DNA of 64,000 bases from Deinococcus sp045062605. GTDB lineage: Bacteria > Deinococcota > Deinococci > Deinococcales > Deinococcaceae. The position numbers and the translations under genes are program-made. Shown piece by piece: positions 8,963 through 19,010 of this stretch. Every line of letters begins with the position of its first letter. Positions within the stretch are counted from its first letter, which is position 1. The stretch covers positions 1 to 64,000 of the forward strand of contig NZ_JBJGDW010000004.1 of assembly GCF_045062605.1 (NCBI RefSeq). Direction: 5' to 3'. Under the pieces are notes generated by a model. That model did no database searches and was not told the DNA's origin. It saw only the letters and a list, made by a program, of their open reading frames with translations.

Positions 8963-10042
8963 TCAGATCGATCCCTCGAAGCGGTCCCGGTAGACCACGT
9001 AGGCCAGCCCCAGCGTTGCCAGCGTGCTGACCAGACTGCTCAGGCCGTAGCTGATCAGCGGCAGCGTGATCCCGGTCAGCGGCAGCACGCCCAGCGCCGC
9101 GCCGATGTTTTCCATTGCCTGAAAACCTACCTGTCCCAGCACGCCCGCGAACAGAATCTGGTCCTGCAAGCGGGGCGATCCCGCTGCCATCCCGGCCAGT
9201 CCCCAGAAGAGCAGGCCGTACAGTGCCAGCACCGCCAGTCCGCCCACCAACCCCTGTTCCTCGGCCCAGGTACTGAAGGCGAAATCGGTATGTGCCTCGG
9301 GCAGAAAGCCGTTGTGAGACTGGCTGCCCTGCTTGTAGCCCTTGCCCTGCACGCCACCCGAACCCACCGCAATCGTGCTTTGAATCACCTGATACCCCGC
9401 CCCGCGCGGGTCCTGGTAGGGGTCCAGAAAGATGGTCAGCCGCTTTTGCTGATACGGCTCCAGACGCGGGTACAGCACGGTGGGAACGGCAGCGCCCACC
9501 AGCATCACCGCCAGCAGCGCGTGCCACCACGGAATGCGCGCGGCCAGCAGCATTACCCCAAAGATGACGCTCAAGACCAGCGCCCCGCCGAAGTCCTGGA
9601 GAACCACCAGCCCCACGGCAGGCAGAAAGACCGTGAAGGCCCACAGGTACGTCTTCAGTCCCCTGTACCCGGCGCGCAGAGCCACCGCCAGCATCAGGAT
9701 CAGGGCGAACTTCAGGATTTCCAGCGGCTGGAACTGAACCGGGCCGATCTCGATCCAGTTGCGCTGGCCGTTGACCTCGCGGCCAATGACAAATGTGCTG
9801 GCTTGGAGCAGCAGCGCCGAGCCGTAGACCCACGGCGCAAAGGCATAGATGCGCTCTCTACCCGCCCACCACAGCAGCGCCAGCGGCACGGCGGCCAGCG
9901 CCACCCCGATCAGTTGCTTGGTGAAAATCCCCGGTGCAGCGCGTGGTGACAGCGCGGCGGTGCTGACCGTCATCAGGCCTACCACCAGTAGCGCGGCAAT
10001 AATCAGCGGAAAACGCAGATCGTATTTAAAGGCTTCCCTCAC
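8963..10042 (-). CDS. rodA: RodA-type peptidoglycan glycosyltransferase (SEDS family)
   Basis: Encodes 359 residues starting with GTG 10042, ten hydrophobic segments. SEDS hallmarks are present: NGQRNWIEIGPVQFQPLEILK near residue 90, LQDFGGALVL near 150, RLTIFLDPYQDPRGAGYQVIQS near 200 and SHNGFLPEAHTDFAF near 235, with the closing GITLPLISYGLSSLV near 325. The conserved catalytic aspartate of SEDS polymerases is the one in the HTDFAF segment or the nearby loop. RodA polymerises lipid II with a class B PBP during elongation. Deinococci are mostly cocci, but RodA is usual in them. The small membrane gene at 10112 is divergent. MinD/MinE lie 440 bp away, giving a cell-shape neighbourhood. Confidence 0.95.
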   Translation of the reverse strand: MREAFKYDLRFPLIIAALLVVGLMTVSTAALSPRAAPGIFTKQLIGVALAAVPLALLWWAGRERIYAFAPWVYGSALLLQASTFVIGREVNGQRNWIEIGPVQFQPLEILKFALILMLAVALRAGYRGLKTYLWAFTVFLPAVGLVVLQDFGGALVLSVIFGVMLLAARIPWWHALLAVMLVGAAVPTVLYPRLEPYQQKRLTIFLDPYQDPRGAGYQVIQSTIAVGSGGVQGKGYKQGSQSHNGFLPEAHTDFAFSTWAEEQGLVGGLAVLALYGLLFWGLAGMAAGSPRLQDQILFAGVLGQVGFQAMENIGAALGVLPLTGITLPLISYGLSSLVSTLATLGLAYVVYRDRFEGSI

Positions 10043-10111
10043 CCCTACAGGCTACGGCACAGACCGGCTTCAGAGGTGGCATTCCCGGCACGCAACAGGC
10101 AGAGTGGAGCG

Positions 10112-10285
10112 ATGAAGTTTAAGAACAGAAGGGAGGCGTGGGTGTCTGGGCTGGTGATGGGCATCGGCCTGGGCATGTTGCTGGGCGCGGCCACCGATCT
10201 GGGATTGGCCGTGGGTGCGGGCATCGGCGTGATCGTGGGCGTGGCCCTCGGTGTGCTTTGGAGCCGGGGACTGCCGGACAAATAA
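10112..10285 (+). CDS. Small membrane protein, 57 residues
   Basis: ATG 10112 follows GTGGAGCG. The product, 57 residues, starts with a basic tail (MKFKNRREAW) and continues with one or two glycine-rich hydrophobic helices (GLVMGIGLGMLLGAATDLG, then AGIGVIVGVALGVLWSRG). It looks like a small inner-membrane protein with glycine-zipper packing. Function unknown. The TAA stop overlaps the left end of a repeat element (10285), which suggests that the element inserted right behind the gene. It is transcribed divergently from rodA. Confidence 0.6.
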   Translation: MKFKNRREAWVSGLVMGIGLGMLLGAATDLGLAVGAGIGVIVGVALGVLWSRGLPDK

Positions 10286-10420
10286 TACGGATTCCGTCTG
10301 TTTCGTTAACAAACTGGGGAAGCTCCGATTCGTCAATTTCACGCCCGGCACTCCTCCTTCTCCTCCTCGCGTCCGCTCGAATTTCCATCGTGTTGCCAAC
10401 GCTTCAATCGGAGTTCGTAT
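10285..10420. repeat. MITE-like small repeat, copy A (136 bp)
   Basis: Starts ATACGGATTCCGTCTG and ends CAATCGGAGTTCGTAT, so the ends are imperfect inverted repeats. The interior closely matches copy C at 58789-58924, which has the same 136-bp length; shared words are ACGCCCGG, CCTTCTCCTCCTCGC and AATCGGAGT. Copies B (47078) and D (43477) share the termini. No coding capacity. Confidence 0.8.
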
Positions 10421-10422
10421 AA

Positions 10423-10461
10423 AGCTGCGCCGCCGGACTTCATCAGTCTGGCGGCGCAGCT
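10423..10461 (-). terminator. Strong hairpin, probable minDE terminator
   Basis: AGCTGCGCCGCC (10423-10434) pairs with GGCGGCGCAGCT (10450-10461), extended by a GAC/GTC pair inside a mismatch, loop of 7. On the minus strand it is followed by TTTATA, 20 nt past the minE stop. It abuts repeat copy A. Confidence 0.75.
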
Positions 10462-10480
10462 CGCACGGCACTCAGGGCGT

Positions 10481-10732
10481 TTAAGGCTTGCTGCGGCCCT
10501 GCGCGTTTTCATCAATGGGAATATTCGCCAGCAGCACCACCATGTCGCCGCGCTGCTCGATCTCGATGCTGCTCTGGCCTGTGGGGAAATACTTGCGCAC
10601 CACTTCCAGCAGATCGTTTCTCAGGGCCTCCACCTTGCCGGGGGGAATCTGGGCGCGGTCATAGGCCAGCACCAGTTCCAGGCGGTCTTTCAGGGTTTCT
10701 TTGGTACGCCCACGCTTGAGCCAGGAAAACAT
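10481..10732 (-). CDS. minE: Cell division topological specificity factor MinE
   Basis: Encodes 83 residues from ATG 10732. MinE features are the N-terminal amphipathic helix MFSWLKRGRTKETLKDRLEL, the segment VLAYDRAQIPPGKVEALRND (the ERR-DRAxxxPG region), and the C-terminal beta-rich half with GDMVVLLANIPI. MinE stimulates MinD ATPase and drives the pole-to-pole oscillation that keeps the Z-ring at midcell. The start codon sits 1 nt after the minD stop, so the two are translationally coupled. No minC is in the window, which is unusual in general but minC may lie elsewhere. Confidence 0.95.
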   Translation of the reverse strand: MFSWLKRGRTKETLKDRLELVLAYDRAQIPPGKVEALRNDLLEVVRKYFPTGQSSIEIEQRGDMVVLLANIPIDENAQGRSKP

Positions 10733-10733
10733 G

Positions 10734-11534
10734 TCAGGCCCCCCCGAACAGACGGCGCAGGGCGGCCATGAATCCGCCCTCCACATCGAATTTGGGATAC
10801 GGCACGTCTTCACCTTTCAGGCGGCGGGCGGTGGCCATGAACGCCTCGCCCGCGCGGGTCTTGCCCAGCACGGCGGGTTCGCCGATGTTGGTGGACACGA
10901 TGATGCCCTCGTCCTCGGGCACCACGCCAATCGGCTTGACCCCCAGGATGTCCAGAATATCGGCCTCTGAGAGCATGTTGCCGCTGGCGACCATCTTGGG
11001 CCGCAGGCGGTTGATGACCAGCCGGATTTCATTGATCTGCTGTGCTTCCAGTAGCCCGATGATGCGGTCCGCGTCGCGCACGCTGGAGACTTCCGGGTTG
11101 ACCACCACCAGCGCGCCCGTGGCCGGGGCCGCCGCCGTGCGAAAGCCCGACTCAATCCCGGCGGGCGAGTCGATCAGCACGCGGTCAAAGCCCTCGGTCT
11201 CGATCAGGCCGCGCACCACTTCCTTGAACACTTCGGGGTCCAGCGCGTCTTTGTCGCGGGTCTGGCTGGCGGGCAGCAGGTGTAGGTTCTCGACGCGCTT
11301 GTCGCGGATCAGCGCCTGACTCATGCGGCACTTGCCCTCCAGCACGTCGATCAGGTCAAAGACCACCCGCGATTCCAGACCCATCACCACGTCCAGATTT
11401 CGCAGGCCCACGTCCACGTCGATCACCACGACCTTCTCGCCCAGTTTGGCGAGAGCCGCTCCAATATTCGCGGTGGTCGTGGTTTTGCCCACGCCACCCT
11501 TGCCCGACGTGACCACAATTACCTTGGCATCCAT
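10734..11534 (-). CDS. minD: Septum site-determining ATPase MinD
   Basis: Encodes 266 residues from ATG 11534. The deviant Walker A motif SGKGGVGKTTTTANIG lies at residues 10-25, VVVIDVDVGLRNLDVVMG near 35, and DRVLIDSPAGIESGF near 115. The protein ends in a basic amphipathic tail (GGFMAALRRLFGG) that fits the membrane-targeting sequence of MinD. It dimerises on ATP, binds the inner membrane and works with MinE and usually MinC to block polar Z-rings. Operon order is minD then minE. The divergent psuK gene begins 89 bp away. Confidence 0.97.
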   Translation of the reverse strand: MDAKVIVVTSGKGGVGKTTTTANIGAALAKLGEKVVVIDVDVGLRNLDVVMGLESRVVFDLIDVLEGKCRMSQALIRDKRVENLHLLPASQTRDKDALDPEVFKEVVRGLIETEGFDRVLIDSPAGIESGFRTAAAPATGALVVVNPEVSSVRDADRIIGLLEAQQINEIRLVINRLRPKMVASGNMLSEADILDILGVKPIGVVPEDEGIIVSTNIGEPAVLGKTRAGEAFMATARRLKGEDVPYPKFDVEGGFMAALRRLFGGA

Positions 11535-11610
11535 TGCCCGGCAGTGTAGCGCCTGTGACGCTTTGGCGTGGGCAGTGGGCTGAGTGGCGGCGCACGTGGG
11601 AAGGCGCTGA

Positions 11611-11616
11611 CATACT
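11611..11616 (+). promoter_or_regulatory. Leaderless-type -10 box for psuK
   Basis: CATACT ends 6 nt before ATG 11623, so transcription would start at or next to the A of the start codon. No Shine-Dalgarno is visible and the -35 is weak. Confidence 0.55.
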
Positions 11617-11622
11617 CGGCCA

Positions 11623-12612
11623 ATGGTTTCCCATCCTCTCTCCCAGGTGGCTCAGGTCATCGCTGTCGGCGGCGCGAATATGGACCTCAAGGTGCAGACG
11701 CTGGCCCCCGCTGTGCCCGGCACCAGCAATCCGGGCCGCGCCGCCCAGACCCCCGGCGGCGTGGCCCGCAACGTGGCCGAGAATCTGGCCCGCCTGGGCG
11801 TGCGCGTGGCCCTGCTCTCGGCGGTAGGGGAAGACGCGCTGGGCGACGGCCTGCTGAGGCAGACGGCGGAAGCGGGTGTGGACGTGTCGCCCACATTGCG
11901 CGTGGCGGACCACGGCACGGGAACATATACGGCGGTGCTGGACAGCGGCGGCGAATTGCTGATCGCGGTGGCCGCGATGGACATCATGGACGCCATGACC
12001 CCGGCAGTTTTGATGGAGCGCGAGGAGATGCTAAGAGGCGCGATCTACATTGTCGCGGACGGCAACCTGCCCCCCGACACGCTGGACCATCTGCTTTCGC
12101 AGGAGGGCCGGGTCATCTTCGAGCCGGTCAGCGTTCCCAAGGCAGTGCGGTTGCTGCCCGCATTAGAAGCTGGACACGCGCCCTGGGCCGTCACGCCCAA
12201 TCTGGCCGAACTCTCGGCCCTGGTGGGGACCGAGGTGGCGGATGAAGCCGCCGCCATTCGCGAGGCGGCGATGAACTTGCACGGACGCGGCGTGGAAGTC
12301 GTGTGGGTGCGGCGCGGCGTGCGCGGAAGTCTGCTGTCCACAGCGGGTAGAGCTGACGAACTGCCCGCCTTGTCTGCCCATGTCAAGGACGTGACGGGAG
12401 CCGGGGACGCCATGCTGGCCGCGTTTCTGGCGGCGCTGCTGGCTGGGGAAACCTTGCCGGACGCGGCGCGCGAGGCACACGCGGCGGCGGCCCTGACCGT
12501 GGAAAGCGTGCAGACGGTGGTGCTGGACCTGACGCAGGCGGCGGTGCGGCAGCGGCTGTTGACCGGGCTGGCGTACCCTGAGTCCCATGAATCTCCACCC
12601 GATCCGTCCTGA
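11623..12612 (+). CDS. psuK: Pseudouridine kinase (PfkB family)
   Basis: Encodes 329 residues from ATG 11623. It is a PfkB/ribokinase-fold sugar kinase: VIAVGGANMDLKV near residue 13, GGVARNVAENLARLG near 46, and the C-terminal signature DVTGAGDAMLAAFLAALL near 265, whose aspartate is the catalytic base and whose GAGD forms the anion hole. GGVARNVAENLARLG is typical of the pseudouridine/ribokinase branch. It phosphorylates pseudouridine to pseudouridine 5-phosphate, the substrate of the next gene. The last 26 nt overlap the psuG start, so the two are coupled. Assignment as pseudouridine kinase rests largely on the neighbouring psuG. Confidence 0.88.
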   Translation: MVSHPLSQVAQVIAVGGANMDLKVQTLAPAVPGTSNPGRAAQTPGGVARNVAENLARLGVRVALLSAVGEDALGDGLLRQTAEAGVDVSPTLRVADHGTGTYTAVLDSGGELLIAVAAMDIMDAMTPAVLMEREEMLRGAIYIVADGNLPPDTLDHLLSQEGRVIFEPVSVPKAVRLLPALEAGHAPWAVTPNLAELSALVGTEVADEAAAIREAAMNLHGRGVEVVWVRRGVRGSLLSTAGRADELPALSAHVKDVTGAGDAMLAAFLAALLAGETLPDAAREAHAAAALTVESVQTVVLDLTQAAVRQRLLTGLAYPESHESPPDPS

Positions 12613-13531
12613 AGTCGCCGCCCTGATGGACCTGACCCCCGAAGTCGCCGCTGCTCTGAAGGCGGGCAAACCCGTGGTGGCATTGGAAAGCACCATCATC
12701 AGCCACGGGATGCCGTACCCGCAGAACGTGGACATGGCGCGCGGCGTGGAACAGATCGTGCGCGACAATGGCGCAACCCCCGCCACGATTGCCGTGCTGG
12801 GCGGACGCCTGAAAGTGGGCCTGACGCCCGACGAACTGGAAAAATTGGCCACCGACAAATCCGTGCAGAAGATCAGCACCCGTGATCTGCCCGTGACCGT
12901 GGCTCTGGGGCACAACGGCGCGACGACGGTGGCCTCCACCATGCGGATCGCTTCGCTGGCGGGCATCCGCGTGTTTGCCACGGGCGGTACAGGGGGCGTT
13001 CACCGGGGCGCGGGCCAGACGATGGACATCAGCGCGGACCTCTTGGAACTGGCCCGCACCGAGGTCTGCGTGGTCAGCGCGGGCGTCAAGAGCATTCTGG
13101 ACATCGGCCTGACGCTGGAAGTGCTGGAAACCCAGGGCATCCCGGCCATCACGCTGGGCAGTGACGAATTCCCCGCCTTTTATTCGCGCCGCAGCGGCTT
13201 TGCCTCGCCCCTGAGCGTGGCGAACGAGGCCGAGGCCGCCCGTGTGCTGCACGCCAAATGGAGCCTGGGCATCGGCGGCGGCGTGATGCTCGCCAACCCC
13301 ATTCCCGAAGAAGCCGAGATTCCTGCCGAGGAGATGGCCGGGCAGATCGAACAGGCGCTGTCGGACATGAACGCGTTGGGATTGACGGGCAAGGACACCA
13401 CGCCGTACCTGCTGGGCCGCATCGTGGAAATCACGGGCGGGCGCAGTCTGGACGCCAACATTGCACTGGTGCGGCACAACGCGGCGGTGGCGGCGCGGGT
13501 GGCCGTGGAGTACGCGAAGCTGGGGCAGTAG
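12587..13531 (+). CDS. psuG: Pseudouridine-5-phosphate glycosidase
   Basis: Encodes 314 residues from ATG 12587. The full PsuG pattern is present: PVVALESTIISHGMPYPQN near residue 30, ATIAVLGGRLKVGL near 68, ISTRDLPVTVALGHNGATTV near 94, FATGGTGGVHRGA near 125, VVSAGVKSILDIG near 155 with the catalytic lysine, and GKDTTPYLLGRIVEITGGRS near 270. The enzyme reversibly splits pseudouridine 5-phosphate to uracil and ribose 5-phosphate, using the lysine as a ring-opened Schiff base. Together with psuK it recycles pseudouridine from RNA turnover. It overlaps psuK by 26 nt. Confidence 0.97.
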   Translation: MNLHPIRPEVAALMDLTPEVAAALKAGKPVVALESTIISHGMPYPQNVDMARGVEQIVRDNGATPATIAVLGGRLKVGLTPDELEKLATDKSVQKISTRDLPVTVALGHNGATTVASTMRIASLAGIRVFATGGTGGVHRGAGQTMDISADLLELARTEVCVVSAGVKSILDIGLTLEVLETQGIPAITLGSDEFPAFYSRRSGFASPLSVANEAEAARVLHAKWSLGIGGGVMLANPIPEEAEIPAEEMAGQIEQALSDMNALGLTGKDTTPYLLGRIVEITGGRSLDANIALVRHNAAVAARVAVEYAKLGQ

Positions 13532-13570
13532 CCGGTTCTCCGTCGCACGGTAAGCAATCACATCGGAGGC

Positions 13571-13599
13571 AAAAAAGCCCTCCCCGTTGTGGAGAGGGC
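13571..13599 (-). terminator. Rho-independent terminator of metK
   Basis: On the minus strand GCCCTCTCC pairs with GGGGAGGGC (one mismatch, 5-nt loop) followed by TTTTTT. It starts 25 nt after the metK stop. psuG converges on it from the other side. Confidence 0.88.
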
Positions 13600-13624
13600 C
13601 TGGAGTGGACTGGGCGAAAAGTCT

Positions 13625-14860
<1,236 letters not shown>

Positions 14861-15065
14861 GTCTAAGCTCCTTGCGTGCCGGGCGGCGTCTCACAGAACG
14901 TGGCCTGGAGAGGGACGGCGCTGTGTTGCTGGTCACGGCCTGTCACTGTTCCCGGTCACGGCCTGCCGCTCCATGCCCGGAGCGCGGCAAGTGCAGGGTA
15001 ACGCACAGGGGCGGGGGCAAAAAAGGAAGGGATGGCCCCATTCATCCGCCGCCCCGCTGCCCACG

Positions 15066-15082
15066 CCTGACATCCCCCTGAC
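15066..15082 (+). promoter_or_regulatory. Candidate Pho-box-like direct repeat upstream of phoB
   Basis: CCTGAC at 15066 and again at 15077: two copies 11 bp apart, one helical turn, ending about 24 bp before the start codon of the response regulator. The same arrangement occurs upstream of phoU. Confidence 0.45.
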
Positions 15083-15105
15083 CTGAGCGGTCAGAATGGA
15101 AGGCA

Positions 15106-15791
<686 letters not shown>

Positions 15792-15795
<4 letters not shown>

Positions 15796-16745
15796 CGGCA
15801 GCCTCTGGCACGGTCCCGGACTTCTGGATCGACGCGCTGCCCCAGGCGGTGCTGCTGTGCGGCGGCGGCAACGTGGTCCGCATCAACGCGGCGGCCTCGC
15901 GGTTGTGGGGCGTCACGCAGGCGCGGGCGGCGGGCCGTCCGGTGCTGGAGGTGGTGCGGCGGCATACCTTAGAGGCCCTGCTTGAGCGCGGCGGTGAACT
16001 GGAACTAGAGGTGGGCGGACGCACCCTGCGCTGTACGGCCACCCGCGAGGGCGAGGTCACGGCCCTGGTGGTCGAGGACATCACCGAACACCACCGCCGA
16101 GAGGCCGAACTGCGCGAGGCCACCGCCGTCCTCTCGCACGAGTTCCGCACCCCGGTCACGGCCCTGCGCGGCGTGCTGGAGGCGCTGGAATACGACATGC
16201 CGCGCGAGCTGTCGCAGAATTTCGTGCGCCAGGGCTTGCAGGAAACCGGGCGGCTGGCCCGACTGGTAGAGGATCTGGCCGTGGGCTTCCGCCCCACCCG
16301 CGCCCGCACCCTGCCATTGGCCGAGGCCTTTGCCCGCGCCGAACGCCTGCTGGAAAATGAGTTGACCGCGCGCGGCTCCCGCCTGAGCTTCGGGCCGGAC
16401 CATCTGGTGCGCGCCGATCCCGATAAATTGCTTCAGGTGCTGCTCAACCTGATCGAGAACGCCCTGAAATACGGTCCACTGGGCCAGGACATCGAGGTCC
16501 AGACTGCCGGGCGCGGCACCTGGGCCGAGGTCTGCGTGCTGGATCACGGCCCGCCCATTCCCGATACCGACAGTCTGTTTCAGGCCCACACGCGCGGCGT
16601 CCATGCCAGCGGCCAGGGCAGCGGTATGGGCCTGTACATTGTCCGCAGCGTCGTTCAGGGCTGGGGTGGTCAGGCGTGGGCGACGCGCGCAGGCGGGCGC
16701 AATGCCTTCTGCTTCACGCTGCCGGGGGTCGGGGGAAGAGGCTAG
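15792..16745 (+). CDS. phoR: Sensor histidine kinase, PhoR-like
   Basis: Encodes 317 residues from ATG 15792, overlapping the regulator stop by 4 nt. A PAS-like domain occupies about residues 8-100 (VLLCGGGNVVRINAAASRLWG). The HisKA domain follows with phosphoacceptor His at about 116 in AVLSHEFRTPVTALRG. The HATPase domain has the N-box LIENALKYGPLG near 230 and G-box GSGMGLYIVRSVVQGWGG near 280. There is no membrane helix, so it is probably cytoplasmic, unlike E. coli PhoR, which is membrane-anchored. Substrate regulator: the adjacent PhoB-like protein. Context with phoU supports phosphate sensing. Confidence 0.85.
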
Positions 16746-16791
16746 CAAGGTGCCCGTCAGAGATTGTCCGCCCGTCTGTCGGAACCGTCCG

Positions 16792-16819
16792 GCAGACCTC
16801 CCCCTGACCCTCCCCTGAC
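16792..16819 (+). promoter_or_regulatory. Candidate Pho-box-like repeats upstream of phoU
   Basis: GCAGAC (16792), CCTGAC (16803) and CCTGAC (16814) recur with an exact 11-bp period, about 48 bp before the phoU start. The last two units are identical to the pair upstream of phoB, which suggests one regulator for both. Confidence 0.45.
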
Positions 16820-16866
16820 GTGCCGGGTGCTACGTTGCCCCAGGCTGACTGCCCCCAGGAGTTCCC

Positions 16867-17511
16867 ATGCGTGAAGTGCTTGAAAACGATCTGAGAAGCG
16901 TCCTTAACGGCGCGCTGAACATGCTGGGCACCGTCGAGCAGATGCTGCCGGTGGCCGCCGACGTGCTGCTGCACGAACAGACCGAGCGGCTCTCTGAAGT
17001 GCGCGCCCTGGATCTGGAGGTGGACGCCCAGGAGGCCCGGATTGAGGCCGAATGCCTGCGGATCATCGCGCTGCACCAGCCGGTGGCCCGTGACCTGCGG
17101 CTGGTGGCGCTGATCCTCAAGAGCCTGTCGGATATCGAGCGCATGGGCGATTACGTGGTCCATGTGGCCGAGGACGGCGCGGAACTGGCACAGGCCCCGG
17201 CCCTCAAGAAATACGTCAATCTGGCGCGGATGCTGGCCCGCCTGGGCGAGATGAGCCAGAACCTGCGCACGGCCATCGCGGACCGTGACGTGGCCCGCGC
17301 CGAGGCCACCATCGTCATGGACGACGAGGTCGACGACCTGTACGAGCAGATTCAGCGCGAACTGGTGACCTACATGCTCGAAGACCCGCGCAACATCAGC
17401 AAGGCGCTGATGCTGATGCGGGTGGGGCGCAGCCTGGAACGTGTTGGCGACCACATGGAAAACGTCGCCGAACGCGTGCGCTACTGGGTCACGGGCGTGC
17501 GGGAGGCGTAA
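16867..17511 (+). CDS. phoU: Phosphate signalling protein PhoU
   Basis: Encodes 214 residues from ATG 16867, with CAGGAG about 7 nt upstream. PhoU is a two-repeat three-helix-bundle protein; each repeat carries an E/DxxxD metal-binding motif, here EVDAQEARIEAECLRIIALH near residue 56 and MDDEVDDLYEQIQREL near 157. Further hallmarks are QPVARDLRLV, SLSDIERMGDYVVHVAE and SLERVGDHMENVAERV. PhoU damps PhoR signalling and modulates the Pst phosphate transporter; pst genes are not in the window. It follows the phoB/phoR pair on the same strand. Confidence 0.95.
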   Translation: MREVLENDLRSVLNGALNMLGTVEQMLPVAADVLLHEQTERLSEVRALDLEVDAQEARIEAECLRIIALHQPVARDLRLVALILKSLSDIERMGDYVVHVAEDGAELAQAPALKKYVNLARMLARLGEMSQNLRTAIADRDVARAEATIVMDDEVDDLYEQIQRELVTYMLEDPRNISKALMLMRVGRSLERVGDHMENVAERVRYWVTGVREA

Positions 17512-17524
17512 CGGAGGGCCTGCC

Positions 17525-18073
17525 TCAGCTTCGGGTCGCGCGGCAACTGCCGCCATACACCGTGCTGAGCTTGGCGAACAGGCCGTCGATCTCCTCCTGT
17601 GAGCCGGACAGCCCCACGCCCTCGTAACTGGTCTGGGCGTTGTCATAGGACTGGCGGATGAAACAGACCACCAGCCGCTCTGGATTGGAAATGTCCCAGA
17701 CCTGAAAACGCGTCCCCTGCTGCACCTCGTACAGGTTGATGTAGCCGTTGTCGCCGTCGTAGTACCAGTCTCCACCGCTACGGTATCTGGGTGGCGCAGC
17801 CGTCAGGGTGATCTTGCTTCTCATGGCATTGGTGTTCTGATCCAGGCCGCTGATGGTCCAGATAGACTCTGCTTTAATGGGATAGCGGGGGGACCTGGAC
17901 TCGGGTTTCTTGGCGCTGGAGTCGCCGGTGGCCAGACTGCCCGTCACAGAAGTGCTGGGGGCTGGAATCTTGACGCCAAAATCGCTAGCGGCAGGCGCAC
18001 AGGACCCCAGCGAGACGGCGGTGGTCAGGAAGGCGAGAGACAGCAGGGTAGGTTAGAGCAGAGCGGATTTCAC
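17525..18073 (-). pseudogene. Lipoprotein gene with an in-frame TAA in the signal peptide
   Basis: The frame is open from the end (17525) back to a lipobox: the signal peptide part reads PTLLSLAFLTTAVSLGSC followed by APAASDFG. Just before it the frame has TAA (18053-18055), and before that GTG AAA TCC GCT CTG CTC from GTG 18073. A -10 box TACAAT lies 7 nt before that GTG, which marks it as the true start. So the gene reads MKSALL, stop, PTLLSLAF. The mature part of about 150 residues contains DWYYDGDNGYINLYEV and CFIRQSYDNAQTSYEGVGL. Translation from an internal GTG (17947) would have no lipobox. Probably a young nonsense mutation; function unknown. Confidence 0.7.
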
Positions 18074-18080
18074 AGAAAAA

Positions 18081-18086
18081 ATTGTA
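18081..18086 (-). promoter_or_regulatory. Leaderless-type -10 box of the broken lipoprotein gene
   Basis: TACAAT on the minus strand ends 7 nt before GTG 18073, which fixes the original start and shows that the promoter looks intact. Confidence 0.55.
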
Positions 18087-18123
18087 GAGGATTCCCTGCG
18101 CTGGGAGAACAAAAATGACACTT

Positions 18124-18136
18124 CCCCCGGCGGGGG
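18124..18136 (-). terminator. Short GC hairpin after uppS
   Basis: CCCCC GCC GGGGG directly follows the uppS stop on the minus strand, with a T-rich stretch (TCATTTTT) 8-15 nt further on. Weak terminator candidate. Confidence 0.4.
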
Positions 18137-18967
18137 TTATTTCCCGAATCTACGGTCCCGGCCCTGAAAGTCGCGCAGTGCCCGCAGGAAGTCCACCCGC
18201 CGGAAGCCCGGCCAGTACACGTCGCAGAAGTAGTACTCGGAATACACGCTTTGCCACAGCATGAAGCCCGACAGCCGGATCTCGCCGCTGGTGCGGATGA
18301 TGAAATCGGGGTCCGGGGTGTCGGCGGTATACAGGTGGGCGCTGATGTGGTCCGGGGCCAGTTCGGCGGCGGCCTGTTCCAGCGACATTCCAGCGGCGGC
18401 CTGGGTGTTCAAATGCGTCTTGACCGCGTCCACGATTTCCTCGCGCCCCCCGTAGCCCACGGCGATGTTCAGGCGCATGCCGTCGTAGTGGGCAGTCTTT
18501 TCCTCCAGCTCACGCAGCGCGTCCAGCACATGTCCCGGAAAGTTGCTGTGCTGGCCGATGGCGCGGACCTTGACTCGGTTGGCGTGGATGCGCGGATCGG
18601 TAGACAGGTTCAGCGCCTCGCGCTCCAGCAGGCTCAGGATGTGCGCGATCTCCTGCGGATCGCGGTTGTTGTTGTCGGTGGACAGCACCCAGATGGTCAC
18701 GGCGGGAATACCCAGTTCCAGGCACCACTGCAAGACCTCGTGCGCCTTGTCTGCGCCGAAGGAATGCCCCATCTCAAGCCCCATGCCCCCGGCGCGCGCG
18801 TAGCGGCGGTTGCCGTCCAGGATCAGGCCCAGGTGACGCGGCAGTTTGCCGCCCGCTGCCACTTCACGGGCCAGCCGTTGCTCGTAACCCCACAGCAGCG
18901 CCCCACGCGCCGCACTGCGCGTTTTCTGAAGCGTGCGGACGGCGGCGGCAGCGGGGTTGGACTTCAT
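18137..18967 (-). CDS. uppS: Undecaprenyl/decaprenyl diphosphate synthase (cis-prenyltransferase)
   Basis: Encodes 276 residues from ATG 18967. The cis-prenyltransferase regions are all visible: LGLILDGNRRYARAGG with the catalytic aspartate at about residue 51, MGHSFGADKAHEVLQWC, VTIWVLSTDNNNRDPQEI, LNIAVGYGGREEIVDAV near 172, and the C-terminal PDPDFIIRTSGEIRLSGFML and YSEYYFCDVYWPGF. It extends farnesyl diphosphate with isopentenyl diphosphates to the lipid carrier for peptidoglycan synthesis. Its first 40 residues are a longer, basic N-terminus than in E. coli. It starts 43 bp after the mutY stop on the same strand, so the two may be cotranscribed. Confidence 0.95.
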   Translation of the reverse strand: MKSNPAAAAVRTLQKTRSAARGALLWGYEQRLAREVAAGGKLPRHLGLILDGNRRYARAGGMGLEMGHSFGADKAHEVLQWCLELGIPAVTIWVLSTDNNNRDPQEIAHILSLLEREALNLSTDPRIHANRVKVRAIGQHSNFPGHVLDALRELEEKTAHYDGMRLNIAVGYGGREEIVDAVKTHLNTQAAAGMSLEQAAAELAPDHISAHLYTADTPDPDFIIRTSGEIRLSGFMLWQSVYSEYYFCDVYWPGFRRVDFLRALRDFQGRDRRFGK

Positions 18968-19010
18968 AGACCGGGGTAGTTTAGCGCGCCAGAAAACATC
19001 GGGGCGTCCC

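Noticed and set aside
8927..9949. 340-codon plus-strand frame over rodA
   Set aside because: Antisense shadow; no recognisable features, while the minus strand carries clear SEDS motifs.
10481..11534. minC next to minD
   Set aside because: No MinC-like frame lies on either side; the flanks are repeat sequence and psuK.
14861..15105. SAM riboswitch upstream of metK
   Set aside because: Looked for the conserved hairpins and pseudoknot of SAM-I type; saw only a 12-mer repeat GGTCACGGCCTG and no convincing fold. A Shine-Dalgarno lies close to the ATG.
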